Below are positions 1-8,879 of a stretch of DNA of 32,680 nucleotides, piece by piece. This stretch comes from Roseibacillus sp. (GTDB lineage: Bacteria; Verrucomicrobiota; Verrucomicrobiia; Verrucomicrobiales; Akkermansiaceae), in NCBI GenBank assembly GCA_029242545.1, contig JAQWTV010000145.1:1-32680 (forward strand), read 5' to 3'. How positions within the stretch are numbered: position 1 is the stretch's first letter; each line of letters begins with the position of its first letter. A program made the position numbers and the translations under genes. Under the pieces are notes generated by a model that did not search any database, was not told the origin of the DNA, and saw only the letters and a program-made list of their open reading frames with translations.

Positions 1-4
1 CCTC

Positions 5-1567
5 ATGTCCCGCTCCTTTCTTCTCATCTTCCTCGGCCTATCCGGACTGGTAGCGGCCGCGCCCCCGCCCAATGTGCTGCTCATCATGGCCGACGATCTC
101 GGCTACTCTGATCTGGGATGCTACGGAGGAGAGATTCAGACCCCCCACCTCGATCGCCTTGCCCAACAAGGGCTTCGCTACACCCAGTTTTACAATACGG
201 CCCGATGCTGGCCCACGCGAGCCGCGCTGCTCACTGGCTACTACGCTCAACAGATCCGCCGAGATATTCTTCCGGGGAGCCAGACCAGAGGGGCCAGGGG
301 GAACCGACCTAAATGGGCCCCGCTGGTTTCTGTGCCTCTCAAACAAGCAGGCTACCGCTGTTATCATTCGGGTAAGTGGCACCTTGACGGAATGCCCCTC
401 AACAATGGCTTTGAGCATTCGTATTATCTCAAGGACCAGAGCCGCTTCTTCAGTCCTCAAACACACTGGAAGGACGATGGGAAACTGCCTCCCGTCCAGC
501 GGGACTCAAACTACTACGGAACGATCGCGGTCGCTGATGCCGCCATAGGCCATCTTAAAGAGCACGCAGCCAAGCACCCGGGCACGCCATTTTTCCAATA
601 TGTCGCATTCGCAGCCCCTCATTTTCCTCTGCATGCTCTGCCGGAGGACATCGCAAAGTGCGAAGCCCGCTACCGGGTAGGCTGGGACCGAATCCGGGCC
701 CAACGGTGGAGCCAAATCCAGAAACTCAAAATCGTGAGCGGAGCACTCCCGGAGGTGGAGAGAGAAGTCGGTCCTCCCTATCATTTTCCCAAGCATCTTC
801 AAATCCTCGGCCCGGGTGAGGTTAATCGCCCTCTTCCGTGGGACGAGCTCAGCAAAAAGCAGCAAGCCTTCCAGCAAACCAAGATGGCCATTCACGCCGC
901 AATGGTGGAACGGATGGACAAGGAGATTGGCCGCATCCTGCAACAGCTACATGCCATGAACGCATGGGAAAACACCCTCGTGATTTTCCTCTCCGATAAT
1001 GGGGCCAGTGCCGAAATCATGGTCCGGGGAGATGGCCACGACCCCAAAGCCCCCGCGGGCTCTGCCCCCACTTACCTTTGTCTTGGCCCGGGTTGGTCCA
1101 CTGCTTGCAACACCCCCTTCCGCCGTCACAAGACGTGGGTCCATGAGGGTGGAAGTGCAACCCCTTTCATCGCGCATTGGCCCGATGGCATCAAAGGGGG
1201 CAACGGCCTGCGTCGCACTCCGGCCCATGTCATTGACCTTGCCCCAACCCTCCTTGATCTCGCCGGCTTGAAGCCTGCCCGAAAAGAGCCCGCCCCTGGC
1301 CGGTCTCTGAAACCTACCTTCGCGGGCGACGGGGAGCCCCTCCATGAGCAACTCTGGTGGCTCCACGAGGGCCATCGCGCCCTGCGGAAGGGAGACTGGA
1401 AGCTGGTAGCCGCAAAGGGTGATCCATGGGAGCTCTACAATCTTGCCTCCGACCGAACCGAAACTGCGAACCTTGCCCAGAAGTATCCCAAACGGGTTGA
1501 GGACCTGAAAACTCGCTGGGAGGCTATGGCCTCTTCCTTCTTTGAGACCCTTAAGCACACGAAGTAA
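5..1567 (+). CDS. Secreted sulfatase (arylsulfatase A-like, S1 type)
   Basis: A 520-residue type I sulfatase that would hydrolyse sulfate esters, probably on polysaccharides, outside the cytoplasm. A signal peptide covers residues 1-19 (LLIFLGLSGLVAAA). The metal-binding Asp pair is in NVLLIMADDLGY (residues 23-34). The catalytic motif is CWPTR at residues 68-72, where Cys68 should be converted to formylglycine by a sulfatase-activating enzyme that is not in this window. Thr replaces the usual Ser of CxPSR, a tolerated variant. The C-terminal part has the expected SDNG and a GDWKL segment, and the length is normal for the family. It starts at the ATG at position 5, so its promoter lies outside the window. 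It converges on the DUF1501 gene, with the SRP RNA between them. The substrate cannot be told from sequence. Confidence 0.92.
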   Translation: MSRSFLLIFLGLSGLVAAAPPPNVLLIMADDLGYSDLGCYGGEIQTPHLDRLAQQGLRYTQFYNTARCWPTRAALLTGYYAQQIRRDILPGSQTRGARGNRPKWAPLVSVPLKQAGYRCYHSGKWHLDGMPLNNGFEHSYYLKDQSRFFSPQTHWKDDGKLPPVQRDSNYYGTIAVADAAIGHLKEHAAKHPGTPFFQYVAFAAPHFPLHALPEDIAKCEARYRVGWDRIRAQRWSQIQKLKIVSGALPEVEREVGPPYHFPKHLQILGPGEVNRPLPWDELSKKQQAFQQTKMAIHAAMVERMDKEIGRILQQLHAMNAWENTLVIFLSDNGASAEIMVRGDGHDPKAPAGSAPTYLCLGPGWSTACNTPFRRHKTWVHEGGSATPFIAHWPDGIKGGNGLRRTPAHVIDLAPTLLDLAGLKPARKEPAPGRSLKPTFAGDGEPLHEQLWWLHEGHRALRKGDWKLVAAKGDPWELYNLASDRTETANLAQKYPKRVEDLKTRWEAMASSFFETLKHTK

Positions 1568-1629
1568 GGCCTCGCTCCCACAGAGAACTCGTGTCTTGCA
1601 TCAGCACTCCTCACCCCTAAAGTGCCGGC

Positions 1630-1719
1630 GTCAGGGGCCGTGGAGGGGCGGCTGGTGAAATCCGCCAGGTCCGAAAGGAAGCAACGGTAGCCTGTCCGAC
1701 TTTGCCGCGGCTCCCTGAC
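1630..1719 (+). ncRNA. ffs: Signal recognition particle RNA, small bacterial type (4.5S)
   Basis: The stretch from 1667 to 1696 has the invariant domain IV core: CCAGGTCC, a GAAA tetraloop, then GGAAGCAACGG. This is the Ffh (SRP54) binding site. The outer ends pair: GTCAGGG plus GCCG at 1630-1640 pairs with CGGC plus CCCTGAC near 1708-1719, with one bulged T. The resulting hairpin of about 90 nt is the small SRP RNA without an Alu domain, as in Gram-negative bacteria. It guides membrane and secreted proteins to the Sec machinery with Ffh and FtsY. The exact transcript ends are uncertain by several bases. It sits between two convergent protein genes and has no coding overlap of its own. Confidence 0.93.
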
Positions 1720-1849
1720 ACTTTTCCTCTGGAAAACGGGCCACTCCTTTCGGGTTCAGGCACGGCCCTTCTGCAACCTTAAAGCAGGCCGCAATCTGCT
1801 TCACGAAAGATTCCGTCATTCTATCCAGCTGCAGAGGATCCGGCGCCTC

Positions 1850-3244
1850 TCAGGTCACAATGTCAGTCAGGACTCGTCCAAAGACATCGGTGAGCCGGAA
1901 ATCGCGACCGGAATGGAAATAGGTAAGCTCCTTATGATCCAGGCCCATGAGGTGAAGAATGGTCGCGTGCAGATCATGAACGTGTGCCTCGCCCTCCGTT
2001 ACCCGGAACCCGAATTCATCGGTGGCCCCCTGAATGGTTCCCCCCTTGACCCCGCCCCCGGCCATCCAGGTCGAAAATCCGGCGGCGTGGTGGTCGCGTC
2101 CCCCGGTTCCCACCGGGGTCCGCCCGAATTCTCCCGCCCACACAATCAAGGTTTCATCAAGCAGGCCGCGAGCCTTGAGGTCGGCAAGAAGACCCGCAAT
2201 GGGCTTGTCGGTCTGGCCACAGAGTTTCTGGTGCCGCTTGTCGTTGTCCCCATGAGTGTCCCAATTCGAGTGATAAAGCTGCACGAAGCGAGTTCCCCTC
2301 TCCACAAGTCGACGGGCCATCAGGCAGCTCTTGCCGAAACGGTCTGGCTCGCCCTCCCCGATTCCGTAGAGCTTCCGGGTGGACTCTGTTTCCTTGGAAA
2401 GGTCGACGGCCTCGGGGGCATGAGCCTGCATCCGGTAGGCAAGCTCGTAGGCCTCGATCCGGGCCGCTAGCTCTGAGTTCACCGGCAGATGGCTCTGGTG
2501 CTCCTGATTCCAGACCGCAAGAAGGTCGAGCTGGTCCCGCTGCGTATCCTGGGAGCGATTCATCGCAGGGTTCAGGTTGGGCACAGGAGTCCCTGACGTC
2601 TTGAACACCGTCCCCTGATGGCCAGACGGCATGAAGCCGGAGCTCCAGTTCTGAGCTCCGGAATAAGGAGCCCCATTCACAAGCACCACAAAGCCGGGCA
2701 TATTATTGTTCGGCGAACCAAGGCCGTAGTTGGCCCATGACCCCAGACAGGGGTGCCCCTGCCGGACGAAGCCCGTGTTCATCTGGAGCGAGGCCGCTCC
2801 ATGAGCAGCGCTATCGGCCTTCGTGGACCGGATCACCGCAAGGTCGTCAGCGTGCTCGCGGAGGTGCGGGAAAAGCTCGGAGATTTCGATCCCAGATTGC
2901 CCGCAGGACTTGAACTCAAAGGGAGAGCCCTTGAGCTTCCCCTTCCCCTTCTGGCTGACTCCTTTGGCCGGCTTGAAATCATACTCTTCTCCATGACGCT
3001 TCCCCAGCACCGGCTTGGGATCAAAGGTGTCCATGTGGCTGGGCCCTCCGACCATGAAGAGGAAGATGCAGTTCTTGGCCTTGGCCGGAAAATGGGTCGA
3101 GGGAGTCACTTCTCCAGCCTTCACCCCATTCCGCGCCAGCATCGAGGCCATCGCAGTTCCGAAGAACCCATTCCCCGCCTGCCAGAGGAATTCCCGGCGA
3201 GTCCTTCCGCAGGGGAAATGAAATGGGAGGGGAGAGGGCTTCAT
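1850..3244 (-). CDS. DUF1501 family secreted protein (copy 1)
   Basis: DUF1501 proteins have an alkaline-phosphatase/sulfatase-like fold and are very common in Planctomycetes and Verrucomicrobia; their biochemical role is not settled. The chosen ATG at 3244 gives 464 residues with a twin-arginine signal (TRREFLWQAG) near the start. Reading further upstream would only translate the end of the preceding gene in another frame. An AGGAA ribosome-binding site overlaps that gene's stop codon. Characteristic segments are FMVGGPSHMDTFDPKP, WDTHGDNDKRH and WAGEFGRTP, followed by the C-terminal GLDHKELTYFHSGRDFRLTDV. It lies 5 bp downstream of the PSCyt2/PSD1 gene, and the two clearly form one operon. 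This pairing is the usual one for the family and suggests joint work in the envelope. Confidence 0.93.
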   Translation of the reverse strand: MKPSPLPFHFPCGRTRREFLWQAGNGFFGTAMASMLARNGVKAGEVTPSTHFPAKAKNCIFLFMVGGPSHMDTFDPKPVLGKRHGEEYDFKPAKGVSQKGKGKLKGSPFEFKSCGQSGIEISELFPHLREHADDLAVIRSTKADSAAHGAASLQMNTGFVRQGHPCLGSWANYGLGSPNNNMPGFVVLVNGAPYSGAQNWSSGFMPSGHQGTVFKTSGTPVPNLNPAMNRSQDTQRDQLDLLAVWNQEHQSHLPVNSELAARIEAYELAYRMQAHAPEAVDLSKETESTRKLYGIGEGEPDRFGKSCLMARRLVERGTRFVQLYHSNWDTHGDNDKRHQKLCGQTDKPIAGLLADLKARGLLDETLIVWAGEFGRTPVGTGGRDHHAAGFSTWMAGGGVKGGTIQGATDEFGFRVTEGEAHVHDLHATILHLMGLDHKELTYFHSGRDFRLTDVFGRVLTDIVT

Positions 3245-3249
3245 TGTTC

Positions 3250-5409
3250 CTAGCGGTAACTGAACTCGTTGGTATTGAAGAGCACCAGCGCGAGCGAAGC
3301 GAGTGGATCGATCTTCTGCTCCCGGGCTGCCTTTCCGAGAAATTCCTTCGCTTGCTCCATTTCCCGGGTGCTTGGCGGACGGCACAGGATGAGATCAAAG
3401 GCCGCCTCGATCTGAACTTCCTCCCCCTTCAGTTCTCGCAGGCGATTCGCGAGATGGACCGTTTGCTCGTTGATGAAGCGCCCATTCATCATCAGGAGAG
3501 ACTGCACCGCAGTGGTCGAGACACCGCGCTTGGCGCAACTACAGGAAGAGTCCGGGTTGTCCAACACCGCCAGTTCCGGGAGCGGGATGGCGCGCTTGGC
3601 GAAAACATAAACGCTCCGCCGGGACGCCTCTTCCTCTGTCGAGTTTTTCCAATCTGCTCCCGATGAGGCTCCAACCACCTTGTCGGCAAAAGGCGGGTAG
3701 ATGGGAGGGCCCGTCATCTCAGGGTTGAGCTTCCCGCTTACAGCAAGAATGGAATCCCGGATCACCTCTGCTTCTAAACGATGGAGAGGCCATCGCGAAT
3801 AGAGCTCATTGTCCGGGTCCTTTCCCGGGGCCGGATGCGCGGCCGAGAGTCGATACGTGGAGGATAGGACAATCTGCCGGTGCAGGGGCTTGAGCTTCCA
3901 GCCTCCCTCGATCAATGAGCTAGCCAGCCACTCGAGCAGGCCCGGGTGAGTAGGCAAACCCCCTTCCACTCCAAAATTATTTCCATCCTCCATCAGGCCT
4001 TTCCCGAAATGATATTGCCATACCCGGTTGGCCATGACGCGCGCCGCCAGAGGGGCCTGCGCCCCAGTAATCCACCCCGCCAAGGCACGCCTGCGGCCCG
4101 GCGAATGGCCGGTAGGCTGTGGTTCTTGCAGCCCTCCCGCGGCCAATGCGACCGGCACCCCGAACGGGATGGCTTCGCCCTTCTGGTGAACGTCACCTCT
4201 GATACGAAGGTGCGTTGGCTTAGGTTTGGCGCTATCAGGATAGACCCAGGCCATCATGGGCTGGGGCTTTTCCTTCTCAAGACTCTTCAGCCGTTGCTCA
4301 AGCTCTGAGATCGTCTTGCGCTCCTCATCGGTAGCCACTTCCCGGACCGCACCACGGACCCGGTTGCGCTCCCGCTCCAGCATGTTCTGCTGCTCCTTGG
4401 AGCGTTGATCTCGGGCGAGCGGAATCGCTTCAATCGTAAGAGCTAGCTGCTTCTCATTCAACTTCGCCTTACGCCCCTCCGGCAAACCATCCGTCGCCCA
4501 GCGCTCGAGAATGGGAGCCCAGAAACGCTCCTCGATCTCGCGCTGCGGATCGAGGGTTCTACGCTGGAAAGCCTCCGCTGCCTCGCGATATCGGTTCCGA
4601 TCCTCTTCGGTGCCAACTTCTCTCTCCCTTCCGGTCACATTGAGGGATTCGAAGGATGCCAGCACCCGGTGGTAGTCCTTCTGGCTAAAAGGCTCGAACT
4701 TATGATCATGACACCTTGCGCATTGCAGGGTCTGGCCGAGGAAGGCCATTGAAGTTGTGGCCACGATATCATCAAGGGTGTCATAGACCGCAACCTCTCG
4801 ATCTGCGGCAATCGTATCAAAAGTTCCAAGGGCTAGAAAGGTAGTGGCAATCTGGGTTTCCGAAGTCGCTCCCTCAATCTCGTCTCCCGCGAGTTGCTCG
4901 AGAATGAAGCGGTCATAGGGCTTATCTTCGTTGAAGGACTTGATGACGTAATCGCGATACCGCCAGACGAACTTCTTATACTCATCCCGCTCATAGCCCT
5001 TCGTCTCTGCATACCGGACCACATCGAGCCAGTGGCGCCCCCATCTCTCACCATACTGGGGACGGCTCAGGAGACCGTCCACAACACGCGCATAGGCCTC
5101 GTCCCCGGGGTCACGCAAAAAGGCTTCCATCTCGGCAGGGGTGGGAGGTAAGCCGGTCAAGTCCAGATGGACGCGCCGCAGCAACTCCCGGGGGGCGGCT
5201 TCAGGAGCCGGTTGAACTCCGGAGTCAGAAAGCCTTGAGAAAATAAAGTGATCCAACGATGTCTTTGCCCGTGGTGCCCCAGAAGACGGCGGGGCGGCCT
5301 GCCCCAAGGGGCTCCAAGCCCAATGGCTCGAGGCAACCGCGGCCTCGCGGGCATGCCCGGGGGCGGAAAGCAATAGGACGGGCAGGAGACCTGCCACGAT
5401 TCCAGTCAC
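3250..5409 (-). CDS. DUF1549/DUF1553 (PSCyt2-PSD1) protein with one haem-type motif (copy 1)
   Basis: This 719-residue secreted protein has an N-terminal PSCyt2 (DUF1549) domain and a C-terminal PSD1 (DUF1553) domain. The signal peptide is near residues 4-20. PSCyt2 shows LDLTGLPPTP (83-92), ERWGRHWLDVVRYAET and a CARCH motif (Cys230, Cys233, His234), which is the CxxCH form used for covalent haem c. The PSD1 half has ARVMANRVWQYHFGKGL and the closing NTNEFSYR. A PSCyt1 domain, often fused in front, is missing. A charged helical segment around residues 330-375 separates the two domains. The start at 5409 is a GTG with a weak ribosome-binding site, so the exact start is uncertain. It is followed after 5 bp by DUF1501. 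The function is unproven; an envelope redox or hydrolase role is usually assumed. Confidence 0.92.
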   Translation of the reverse strand: MTGIVAGLLPVLLLSAPGHAREAAVASSHWAWSPLGQAAPPSSGAPRAKTSLDHFIFSRLSDSGVQPAPEAAPRELLRRVHLDLTGLPPTPAEMEAFLRDPGDEAYARVVDGLLSRPQYGERWGRHWLDVVRYAETKGYERDEYKKFVWRYRDYVIKSFNEDKPYDRFILEQLAGDEIEGATSETQIATTFLALGTFDTIAADREVAVYDTLDDIVATTSMAFLGQTLQCARCHDHKFEPFSQKDYHRVLASFESLNVTGREREVGTEEDRNRYREAAEAFQRRTLDPQREIEERFWAPILERWATDGLPEGRKAKLNEKQLALTIEAIPLARDQRSKEQQNMLERERNRVRGAVREVATDEERKTISELEQRLKSLEKEKPQPMMAWVYPDSAKPKPTHLRIRGDVHQKGEAIPFGVPVALAAGGLQEPQPTGHSPGRRRALAGWITGAQAPLAARVMANRVWQYHFGKGLMEDGNNFGVEGGLPTHPGLLEWLASSLIEGGWKLKPLHRQIVLSSTYRLSAAHPAPGKDPDNELYSRWPLHRLEAEVIRDSILAVSGKLNPEMTGPPIYPPFADKVVGASSGADWKNSTEEEASRRSVYVFAKRAIPLPELAVLDNPDSSCSCAKRGVSTTAVQSLLMMNGRFINEQTVHLANRLRELKGEEVQIEAAFDLILCRPPSTREMEQAKEFLGKAAREQKIDPLASLALVLFNTNEFSYR

Positions 5410-5492
5410 CTTGGAGAGAGGATTTCTGATGTCTGAGTATACCCTACTGGTAAAGCCCGGCTTTCAAGGGTTTTGCGGGAGGTTTCTCGTCA

Positions 5493-6476
5493 TCATGTGT
5501 CGTGCGACCCGGGCGTTGTCCAGACGCTCTTATTGAGATTCAGATCCTCCACAATCTTAAAACAGGCCTTTAATTGCTGAGAGAGAGCCGAGACTTGGGC
5601 GTGGGAGGAAGCAGGCCGCGATATCTTTGGCTCAAACCAGTCCTTGCTGCTCGGGATGGCGATGAAGAGCTGGGACGGCTTGAACGCCAATCGAAGATCA
5701 TTCCCAAATCGGGCCCGCAGCGTCAGAATCTGCTCCTGTAACTCAGGGGTCAGAACCGTTATGGCTTCCGCGGGATCCGTGGCCCGAACGATAAAGGCCT
5801 TTTCGAATTCCGGGTTATCGATCCGCAGGAGGTGTTGATTCAGGCCTGACCCCACCTTTTGGAATTTTGCTCCCAGCATTCCAAAATACTTCTCAGCAAA
5901 ATCCGGGACCACAAAAATACTCCCCCGGCATTCTCGAGGAAACCCCGCGACTGCGAACAGGCCGTCAAAGATCGTCTCAATTTCTCTCTGCTGCTTCCCA
6001 TTTTCGTACGAAGTGGTCTCACATTGAACTTTGATTTCGCCAATCTGGACCTCGGTCTCCCCGATAGAGCCCTTGAGAACATCCTCGCTCTCAAAGATGT
6101 TATAATACTGCTCATAGAGCCCACTTCTATAGAACCAGTCGTCATTGAAATGCCCTTCACTTTGGTAGTCCATGTCCGGCTGGAGGCTCCGGACCAGAGC
6201 GGGAATCACTTGGCTCTTATAGGCCTCGCAATAGCGCCCTCGAGCTCTGGACGCCCCGGAAAATCCCCAAAACGCGGGTATGAATAGAGCCGCAGAAAGG
6301 TAACCAGAGAGACCCTCAGCGGCCACAATCATCACCCAGATCGCAAGCAATACAAAAAGCACTCCCACGATTAACAGCATGGTGACGTGTATCCTCTCAC
6401 GCTGTCGGATGTCCTCGAGTCGCCGGAACTCCTTGGAAAGGTCTGTCACAGAATATTGCCTTTGCGAGTCGGACAT
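5493..6476 (-). CDS. DUF3137 family membrane protein
   Basis: This 327-residue protein has an N-terminal cytoplasmic helix (LSKEFRRLEDIRQRERIHV), two adjacent membrane segments at roughly residues 32-52 and 57-75, and a soluble C-terminal region. That layout, with the FESEDVLKGSIGETEVQIGEIKV region and the IFDGLFAV segment, matches DUF3137. The family has no established activity but is commonly found beside lemA. It starts 12 bp after the end of the LemA gene on the same strand, so the two are almost certainly co-transcribed. The family assignment is by pattern and context, and the function is unknown. Confidence 0.8.
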   Translation of the reverse strand: MSDSQRQYSVTDLSKEFRRLEDIRQRERIHVTMLLIVGVLFVLLAIWVMIVAAEGLSGYLSAALFIPAFWGFSGASRARGRYCEAYKSQVIPALVRSLQPDMDYQSEGHFNDDWFYRSGLYEQYYNIFESEDVLKGSIGETEVQIGEIKVQCETTSYENGKQQREIETIFDGLFAVAGFPRECRGSIFVVPDFAEKYFGMLGAKFQKVGSGLNQHLLRIDNPEFEKAFIVRATDPAEAITVLTPELQEQILTLRARFGNDLRLAFKPSQLFIAIPSSKDWFEPKISRPASSHAQVSALSQQLKACFKIVEDLNLNKSVWTTPGSHDT

Positions 6477-6488
6477 TTTCCAAACTCT

Positions 6489-7046
6489 CTAAAGCTGCAC
6501 GCTAGTCACCTTTCTCTGAGACTCTGGAGTCTCGAACCAGTCGTGAGCCCGGAAGCCAAAGATCCTCGCCAACAAATTACCAGGAAACTTCTCCACGCCG
6601 TCATTCCAGTCCGTGACGGCCGCGTTAAAGGCTCTACGCGCAGCCGCGATCTGGGCCTCCACCTCACTCAGGTTCCGTTGCAGGTTGAGGAACTGCTCGC
6701 CCGCCTTGAGCTCGGGATAACCTTCTGCCAGCAGCATGACCTTGGCGACCCCGGCCCCCAGATCCTGCTCATGACTGAAGCGCTCCGGGCCGGCAGACTC
6801 CGCCAGCTCGATGCCACGCCGAGCCTTGGTCACCCGTTCAAACAACTCCCGTTCGTGCGAGGCGTAACCCCTGACCGTTTCAACGAGCTGGGGCACCACG
6901 TCCCACCTCTTCTTCAGCTGCACGTCCATGGCCGCAAAGCAATTGCGCAATCGATTCCGTCGGCTGATGAAGCGGTTGTAAAGGACCGCCACAAGGAGAA
7001 GAAAAACTCCTAGGACGACACCCAGCGTGACACAAAGCGCTACCAT
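6489..7046 (-). CDS. lemA: LemA family protein
   Basis: A 185-residue protein with one N-terminal membrane helix (residues 2-23, VALCVTLGVVLGVFLLLVAVL) followed by YNRFISRRNRLRNCFAAMD. It then has the LemA helical core with KRWDVVPQLVETVRGY and the YPELKAGEQFLNLQRNL segment. LemA proteins are membrane-anchored four-helix proteins of unclear function, named from a Listeria antigen. The ATG at 7046 is preceded by AAAGGCG at a suitable distance. It is the first gene of a two-gene operon with the DUF3137 protein. Confidence 0.93.
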   Translation of the reverse strand: MVALCVTLGVVLGVFLLLVAVLYNRFISRRNRLRNCFAAMDVQLKKRWDVVPQLVETVRGYASHERELFERVTKARRGIELAESAGPERFSHEQDLGAGVAKVMLLAEGYPELKAGEQFLNLQRNLSEVEAQIAAARRAFNAAVTDWNDGVEKFPGNLLARIFGFRAHDWFETPESQRKVTSVQL

Positions 7047-7113
7047 TCGCCTTTAATACGCTTCCCCGAAACAATTCTCCACCAATTATTTGAAGGGCCC
7101 TGAACCCCTAGGG

Positions 7114-8001
7114 CTAATCCGCCCAACGAATCACCGCGGCCACCGGCCAATGGTCCGAGGGAACCATCTTGCCCCGCATGTGATACTCGATCCACGCCTT
7201 CTGAATCTTCCACCCGGGGGATACCATTACATGGTCAATCATCCGCGCACCGGGAATCACTCCTTTCCAACGATTAAAGGTGTTGCGGTCCTTGACCTCG
7301 GGATGAAGCTCAAAAAACGGTGCCTTGAGAGGGTTGCCCCACTGCTCCGGGCCCTTCCCCCCTGCCAGCGCCACCTTTTTCCCCAGCAGGTAGGACACTC
7401 CCGGGTTTGTCTCGGTAGCGTTAAAATCACCGGTGACCACGACGGGCTCGCCCATCCGCTTCCGCGCATCAATCCTCTTGGCCATCAGGCGGCCCGCTTG
7501 TTCCCGGGAAGGCTGGCTCTGATGGTCCCAGTGGGTGTTGTAGAAATAAAACCCCTTTCCGGTCTTCCGGTCCACCAATCGCGCCCAGGTGCAGATCCTC
7601 GTGATCCCGTTCCCCCAGCTTTTCGATCCGGCGGCCTCCGGCGTCCCGCTCAACCAGAAAGTCCCCCCCTCTTCAGCGTCCCGCGTGAGACGCTCGGCGC
7701 GAATAAAGACAGCCGAGTATTCCCCGCGATTCTTGCCATCATCACGACCCACCCCGAATTTCTGGTAATCCGGAAGCTCCCGGGTGAGATAGTCCATTTG
7801 CTGGGGCAGAGCTTCCTGAACCCCGAACAGATCCGGATCCATCTTTCGGATCGTTTCCACCACGAGGTCCCGACGAGCCTTCCAGCTGCGGGTGCCCAGA
7901 TCCCCCCTGGCAGCAAGACGGATATTAAAGGACGCCACCGTGAGCTCAGCTGCCGGTAGCGAGGTCAGAAGAGCTAGAGAAATTAGAGCGAGACGAAACA
8001 C
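7114..8001 (-). CDS. Secreted endonuclease/exonuclease/phosphatase-fold protein
   Basis: This 295-residue protein has a signal peptide (residues 1-18) and the full set of EEP superfamily motifs: SFNIRLA near the N-terminus, GVQEAL with the metal-binding Glu, NTHWDHQ, TGDFNA, MIDHVMVS and the final PSDHWPV with the catalytic His. These are Mg-dependent phosphodiesterases; secreted members act on nucleic acids, phospholipids or sugar phosphates, and the substrate cannot be told here. The start is a GTG at 8001 because no ATG exists before the signal peptide. It is divergent from the alpha/beta hydrolase with very little space between them, so each promoter probably lies inside the neighbour. 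Confidence 0.9.
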   Translation of the reverse strand: MFRLALISLALLTSLPAAELTVASFNIRLAARGDLGTRSWKARRDLVVETIRKMDPDLFGVQEALPQQMDYLTRELPDYQKFGVGRDDGKNRGEYSAVFIRAERLTRDAEEGGTFWLSGTPEAAGSKSWGNGITRICTWARLVDRKTGKGFYFYNTHWDHQSQPSREQAGRLMAKRIDARKRMGEPVVVTGDFNATETNPGVSYLLGKKVALAGGKGPEQWGNPLKAPFFELHPEVKDRNTFNRWKGVIPGARMIDHVMVSPGWKIQKAWIEYHMRGKMVPSDHWPVAAVIRWAD

Positions 8002-8020
8002 GTTGGAAATGCTACCCGAG

Positions 8021-8839
8021 ATGAGACCTGTTGTCCAAGCTATGCCTTTACTTGCTGCCGTCCTCTTTTTTTCGCTCTCGCTTCTCGCTCCCGCGGCCTG
8101 GCCGAAGGCAAAGGCCTCGAAATGGAACGGATATCAGCGTCTGGACTTCGCCCTCCCGGATGATGGAGCCCGCTGTATCGTCGTCCGCCCAAAGCAGCCC
8201 GTAGCAGGAAATCCATGGATATGGCGAGCTCGCTTCTGGGGACACCAGCCTGCTCTTGACCTTCAGCTTCTGGAAAAGGGGTTCCACCTTGCCTACTGCG
8301 AGGTAGGCAACCTCTTCGGAGCAAGTGCAGCGGTCAAACGATGGGACAAGTTTCATGCATTGGCCGTCCGGGAGGGCCTCTCCCCCCGCCCTGTTTTGGA
8401 GGGCATGTCGAGAGGAGGCCTGATCATCTTCAACTGGGCGTCCGCCAACCCGGAAAAGGTGGCTGCACTGTATGGCGACAACCCGGTCTGTGATTTCAAC
8501 TCCTGGCCCGGAGGGAAAAATGGCAAGTTCTCAGAGCGTGACTGGCAGCGTTGCCTGAAAGCTTACGCCGTGACCGCCAAGGCCGCACCACAACACCTCC
8601 AGCCTCTCAGCAAAGAGACTCTCAAGCCTCTGGCCGAGAACAGAGTTCCCGTCGCGCTCGTGCTGGGGCTGGCCGATAAAGTTGTCCCGGCCGAGGAAAA
8701 CGGAGCGCTCCTTGCCCGCAACTACGAAGCACTAGGCGGAACGGTTAAGGTCTGGCGTAAGCCCGACAAGGGCCATCACCCCCACGGGCTTCACCCTCCC
8801 GACGAGCTGGCCACCTGGTTGATCGGCGCCGTGAAATGA
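8021..8839 (+). CDS. Secreted alpha/beta hydrolase
   Basis: The chosen ATG at 8021 gives 272 residues. A hydrophobic signal (LLAAVLFFSLSLLAPAAW) begins a few residues in; ATGs at 8009 and 8042 are also possible. The nucleophile elbow is GMSRGG (G-x-S-x-G), and the C-terminus has KPDKGHHPHGL, which supplies the catalytic His. The VLGLADKVVPAEEN segment supplies the acid. The protein therefore has a complete Ser-Asp-His triad and is probably an esterase or acyl hydrolase working outside the cytoplasm. The substrate is unknown. It is divergent from the EEP gene, and its end is about 40 bp before the VKOR fusion. Confidence 0.85.
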   Translation: MRPVVQAMPLLAAVLFFSLSLLAPAAWPKAKASKWNGYQRLDFALPDDGARCIVVRPKQPVAGNPWIWRARFWGHQPALDLQLLEKGFHLAYCEVGNLFGASAAVKRWDKFHALAVREGLSPRPVLEGMSRGGLIIFNWASANPEKVAALYGDNPVCDFNSWPGGKNGKFSERDWQRCLKAYAVTAKAAPQHLQPLSKETLKPLAENRVPVALVLGLADKVVPAEENGALLARNYEALGGTVKVWRKPDKGHHPHGLHPPDELATWLIGAVK

Positions 8840-8879
8840 CCATTTTAACATTGAGGCCTCGCCTTCCCTTCCTGCTGCC

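Noticed and set aside
947..1558. 203-codon minus-strand open frame inside the sulfatase gene
   Set aside because: It is the antisense shadow of a well-conserved gene and has no recognisable domain or signal.
1631..1819. Short minus-strand ORF over the SRP RNA
   Set aside because: The region is explained by the RNA structure, and the ORF has no coding features.
3245..3385. Longer N-terminus for the first DUF1501 protein
   Set aside because: That stretch translates the end of the upstream gene in another frame. The twin-arginine signal starts only at 3244.
7090..7959. 289-codon plus-strand open frame over the EEP-fold gene
   Set aside because: Antisense shadow; the minus-strand reading has all catalytic motifs in order.
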